Positions 61,231 through 64,000 of a stretch of DNA of 64,000 bases are shown in pieces. Source of the DNA: an uncultured Lachnospiraceae bacterium (GTDB lineage Bacteria; Bacillota; Clostridia; Lachnospirales; Lachnospiraceae); the NCBI GenBank assembly GCA_944381405.1, contig CALWLA010000001.1:1-64000 (forward strand). The letters are read 5' to 3'. Position numbers and translations under genes: made by a program. Each line of letters starts with the position of its first letter. Position 1 is the first letter of the stretch. Under the pieces are notes generated by a model. The model made no database searches and was not told the origin of the DNA. It saw nothing but the letters and a program-made list of their open reading frames with translations.

Positions 61231-62271
61231 TTATGCCTCCTGAGCTTCCGCTTTTGTCTCTTCTGTCTTTTTCGCCGCCGTTCCGTTGACCTCGGGATTT
61301 TCCTTGTCATACAGGTGGCAGTATACAAAATGATCGTCCCCTACCTGATATTTCTTCGGCGCTTCCCGCTTGCAGATCTCCATGCACTTGGGGCATCTGG
61401 TGTGGAACTTGCAGCCCGAGGGCGGATTGATGGCCGAGGGGATGTTTCCTTCCAGAATGATGCGCTCCTTCTTGGCATGGGGATTGGGAATCGGCACCGC
61501 GGACAGCAGGGCCTGGGTATAGGGATGCATGGGGTTCTTGTAGAGGTTTTCCTTGCTGGCCTCCTCTACGAAGTTGCCCAGATACATCACGCCAATCCGG
61601 TCGCTGATGTGCTCTACCACGCTCAGGTCATGGGCGATGAAGATATAAGTAAAATTGTAGTCCTTCTTCAGCTTGGACATCAGGTTCAGCACCTGGGACT
61701 GAATGGATACGTCCAGGGCCGAAACCGGCTCGTCCGCAACGATCAGCTCCGGGCGTACCGCCAGGGCTCTGGCGATGCCGATACGCTGACGCTGGCCGCC
61801 GGAGAACTCGTGGGGATACCGGTTTGCATGGTAATCGTCCATGCCTACCTCCCGCAGCAGCCGGATGACCGTCTCGTCGATCTCCTTTTTGTCCTTGCAA
61901 AGTCCGTGGATGATCAGGGGCTCCGCCAGAATATCGTGGATGGACATTCTGGGATTCAGGGATGCGTAGGGGTCCTGGAAGACCATCTGCACCTTTTTCC
62001 GCACCTTCCGCATCTGCTTGCGGTCGTAGCTCTGGATCTCCTCGCCGTCGATGATGATCTTGCCGTCCGTGGGCTCGATGAGCTTGCAGATGGACTTGCC
62101 CAGGGTGGACTTGCCGCAGCCCGACTCGCCTACGATTCCGAAGACCTCGCCTTTTTTTACCTCGAAATCCACGCCGTCCACTGCCTTGACAAAGATTTTT
62201 TTCTCAAGCAGACCGCCGGAAACCGGATAATACTGTTTTAATCCTTCAACCTTTAATAAATCTTCTGCCAT
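61231..62271 (-). CDS. oligo/dipeptide ABC transporter ATPase, DppF/OppF type
   Basis: 346 residues. Walker A GESGCGKST, signature LSGGQ variant (FSGGQRQRIGIARAL), Walker B ELIVADEPVSALD, and the C-terminal oligopeptide domain with the four cysteines (GCKFHTRCPKCMEIC) that bind an Fe-S cluster. It energises import of peptides with the DppD-like ATPase upstream. Confidence 0.94.
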   Translation of the reverse strand: MAEDLLKVEGLKQYYPVSGGLLEKKIFVKAVDGVDFEVKKGEVFGIVGESGCGKSTLGKSICKLIEPTDGKIIIDGEEIQSYDRKQMRKVRKKVQMVFQDPYASLNPRMSIHDILAEPLIIHGLCKDKKEIDETVIRLLREVGMDDYHANRYPHEFSGGQRQRIGIARALAVRPELIVADEPVSALDVSIQSQVLNLMSKLKKDYNFTYIFIAHDLSVVEHISDRIGVMYLGNFVEEASKENLYKNPMHPYTQALLSAVPIPNPHAKKERIILEGNIPSAINPPSGCKFHTRCPKCMEICKREAPKKYQVGDDHFVYCHLYDKENPEVNGTAAKKTEETKAEAQEA

Positions 62272-62282
62272 ATCCGTCCTCC

Positions 62283-63260
62283 CTATTTCTCACAGCGCCA
62301 GCATCTGCTGAGGTGGCCGTTGCCCAGATCGAAAAATCCAGGTTCCTCCTCCTGGCAGCGCTCCGTCGCATACGGGCACCGCGGCGCAAATTTGCAGCCC
62401 TTGGGCATGTATTTGGGATTGGGCACGTTTCCGGGAATGGAATCCAGCTCCTCCACATGCTCCCCGAGCTTCGGGATCGAGTTCAGAAGCCCCTCCGTAT
62501 ACGGATGGGCGGTATGATCGAAAATGTCGTAAACATTGCCCTTTTCCACCACGCGGCCGCAGTACATGACTACCACGTCGTCGCAGGTCTCCGCCACGAC
62601 GCCCAGGTCGTGGGTGATAAAGAGGATCGAGGTTCCGATCTCCTTCTGCAGGTGGTTCATCAGATCGATGATCTGGGCCTGGATGGTCACGTCCAGAGCC
62701 GTGGTGGGCTCGTCCGCGATCAGGATGCGGGGATTGCACACCAGGGCCATGGCGATCATGACTCTCTGGCGCTGTCCGCCGGAAAGCTGGAAGGGATACT
62801 CATCCACCAGACGCTCCACCCGGGGAAGTCCTGTCTTTTTCAGGATCTCGATGGTCATCTTCCGGGCTTCCTCTTTGCTCTTGTCCTGGTGCATGCGGAT
62901 GGCTTCCACGATCTGGTCGCCGATCTTCATGACCGGATTCAGGCTGGTCATGGGCTCCTGGAAGATCATGGAGATCTTGTTGCCTCTGATCTTCCGCCGC
63001 TCCTCGTCGCTGAGCTTTGTGATATCCTGGCCGTCCAGAAGGATCTCTCCCTCTACGATCTTGCCGGTGGTTCCCATCAAAAGGCCCATGACAGAAAGGG
63101 CGGTGACGCTCTTTCCGCTTCCGGACTCACCCACGATACCCAAGGTGGTTCCCTCTCTCAGCTCGATGTCCACACCGTCAACAGACTTCACAACGCCGCT
63201 GTCCGTGAAGAAGTAGGTGTGCAGATTTTTGATCTCAAGAATGTTTTTTCCCGTCTCCAT
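62283..63260 (-). CDS. oligo/dipeptide ABC transporter ATPase, DppD/OppD type
   Basis: 325 residues. Walker A GESGSGKS, signature LSGGQRQRVMIAMAL, Walker B RILIADEPTTALD; the C-terminal part GCKFAPRCPYATERC contains the conserved Cys cluster. Pairs with the DppF-like ATPase at 61231-62271. Start with GGAG 8-9 nt upstream. Confidence 0.94.
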   Translation of the reverse strand: METGKNILEIKNLHTYFFTDSGVVKSVDGVDIELREGTTLGIVGESGSGKSVTALSVMGLLMGTTGKIVEGEILLDGQDITKLSDEERRKIRGNKISMIFQEPMTSLNPVMKIGDQIVEAIRMHQDKSKEEARKMTIEILKKTGLPRVERLVDEYPFQLSGGQRQRVMIAMALVCNPRILIADEPTTALDVTIQAQIIDLMNHLQKEIGTSILFITHDLGVVAETCDDVVVMYCGRVVEKGNVYDIFDHTAHPYTEGLLNSIPKLGEHVEELDSIPGNVPNPKYMPKGCKFAPRCPYATERCQEEEPGFFDLGNGHLSRCWRCEK

Positions 63261-63274
63261 CTCTTACTCCTCCT

Positions 63275-64000
63275 TTAGTCAGTCAGCTTCGGATCCAGGG
63301 CGTCTCTGAGGCCGTCTCCAAGCAGGTTGAAGGCGAGCACCGTCAGGAAGATCGCAAGACCCGGGAACAATGTGGTATGCCAGCTGGTCATCATGTAGGT
63401 ACGGCCGTTGCTCAAAAGCAGGCCCCATTCCGGCGTCGGCGGCTGAGCGCCCATTCCCAGGAAGCTCAGGCTGGATGCGGTCAGAATGGAAGTACCGATG
63501 GACATGGTGTACTGTACGATAATGTTGGGTACGGCGCTGGGCAGGATGTGCCTGAACAGGATCCTGGCGTCGCTGGCGCCGATGTTGCGGGCAGCCTGTA
63601 CGAAAACGTTGCCCTTGGTCGCCAGAGTGGTGCTTCGCACCAGACGGGCAAAGGTGGGGGTGCTGAATACCGCCACGGCGATCACCACGTTGGTCATGCC
63701 GCTGCCCAGGATGGCGATGATGGCGATGGCCAGGATGATGCCGGGGAATGCGAATAGCACGTCGCAGACACGCATGATGGCGGAATCAAGCAGGCCGCCG
63801 TAATAACCGCCCAGAAGCCCCAGGATGGTGCCGCAGATGGCGGCGATGCTGACGGAAAACAGACCTACGCTCAAAGAGATCCGGGTACCGCAGATGATCC
63901 GGGAGAACAGGTCCCGTCCGAACTCGTCGGTGCCGAACCAGTGGGCCGCGCTGGGTCCCTGAAGGATGGCCATATAATCGTACTCGTTGATGCCATAGGG
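63275..64000 (-). CDS. oligo/dipeptide ABC permease, DppC/OppC type, 5' end outside window
   Basis: 242 codons are visible; the frame stays open to the right edge. Conserved DppC features are [21 protein letters not shown] and the EAA-like loop [22 protein letters not shown], followed by [18 protein letters not shown]. Residues before the window edge include the N-terminal membrane part. The gene order DppC-DppD-DppF-DppA-peptidases suggests DppB and the binding protein lie to the right. Confidence 0.93.
   Translation of the reverse strand, partial: PYGINEYDYMAILQGPSAAHWFGTDEFGRDLFSRIICGTRISLSVGLFSVSIAAICGTILGLLGGYYGGLLDSAIMRVCDVLFAFPGIILAIAIIAILGSGMTNVVIAVAVFSTPTFARLVRSTTLATKGNVFVQAARNIGASDARILFRHILPSAVPNIIVQYTMSIGTSILTASSLSFLGMGAQPPTPEWGLLLSNGRTYMMTSWHTTLFPGLAIFLTVLAFNLLGDGLRDALDPKLTD

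Noticed and set aside
1..64000. CRISPR arrays, insertion sequences, rRNA genes, phage attachment sites
   Set aside because: No regularly spaced repeats, transposase, rRNA or integrase sequences were seen on either strand.

Overview
The window looks like a chromosomal segment of an anaerobic Firmicute of the Clostridia, most likely Lachnospiraceae. The evidence is moderately GC-rich DNA, strong AGGAGG-type ribosome binding sites, a glycine reductase (Stickland) system, selenocysteine (Sec) insertion at UGA, a separate ParC/ParE pair, sugar ABC transporters without their own ATPase, and AbiE and PIN toxin-antitoxin remnants. Nearly all genes lie on the minus strand. The plus-strand exceptions are the AraC regulator (8407), the toxin-antitoxin pair (20157-20862), and a regulator-selD pair (52298-54342).

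Layout. 1-324: truncated AbiEi antitoxin. 501-9264: alpha-galactoside/sucrose utilisation locus (amylosucrase-like GH13, GH36 alpha-galactosidase, permeases, binding lipoprotein, divergent AraC activator). 9356-19848: housekeeping (upp, a hexapeptide-repeat protein, topB, parC, parE, then an operon with a HAD phosphatase, ferredoxin, DegV protein and small-molecule kinase). 20111-20862: antitoxin/PIN toxin module with a perfect palindromic operator. 21057-23644: ArsP-type permease, thioredoxin-like protein and an ArsR-CobW fusion, behind a promoter overlapped by a palindrome. 23691-35179: genes of the 'arsenosugar' type. These are two glycosyltransferase families, a radical-SAM selenoprotein ArsS, a peroxidase-like protein, a TVP38 protein, a large TVP38-glycosyltransferase-Fe/S fusion, a YdjY-rhodanese lipoprotein and an ABC importer. 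35312-38833: selenium supply operon (YedE, TusA, DUF3343, cysteine desulfurase, YedF). 39016-42466: selB, selA and the tRNA-Sec gene. 42644-49986: glycine reductase operon grdE-grdB-trxB-trxA-grdA-grdC/D, with grdC and grdD fused. 50412-51890: alanine/glycine symporter. 52298-54342: regulator and selD. 54424-56630: two-component system. 56758-57264: four tRNAs. 57464-64000: racemase, three peptidases and a dipeptide ABC transporter that runs off the right edge.

How it fits together. From about 30.6 to 54.3 kb the window is a selenium island. YedE/YedF/TusA/DUF3343/desulfurase probably supply selenium, SelD makes selenophosphate, SelA/SelB/tRNA-Sec insert Sec, and four genes have in-frame UGA (arsS, grdA, grdB, selD). 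The symporter and the dipeptide importer with its peptidases would feed glycine and other amino acids to glycine reductase, which makes acetyl phosphate. The least understood part is the arsenosugar-type cluster, which has no visible arsM methyltransferase and adjoins the selenium genes.

Unusual points: the ArsS Sec codon that an ordinary annotation would read as a stop, the three-part TVP38/glycosyltransferase/CCG fusion, the ArsR-CobW fusion with a palindromic operator, the GrdC-GrdD fusion, a one-base gap in the tRNA-Sec acceptor stem, and an AAA+ enhancer-binding-like regulator without a recognisable GAFTGA loop next to selD. All family assignments were made by eye from the sequence; no database search was possible.
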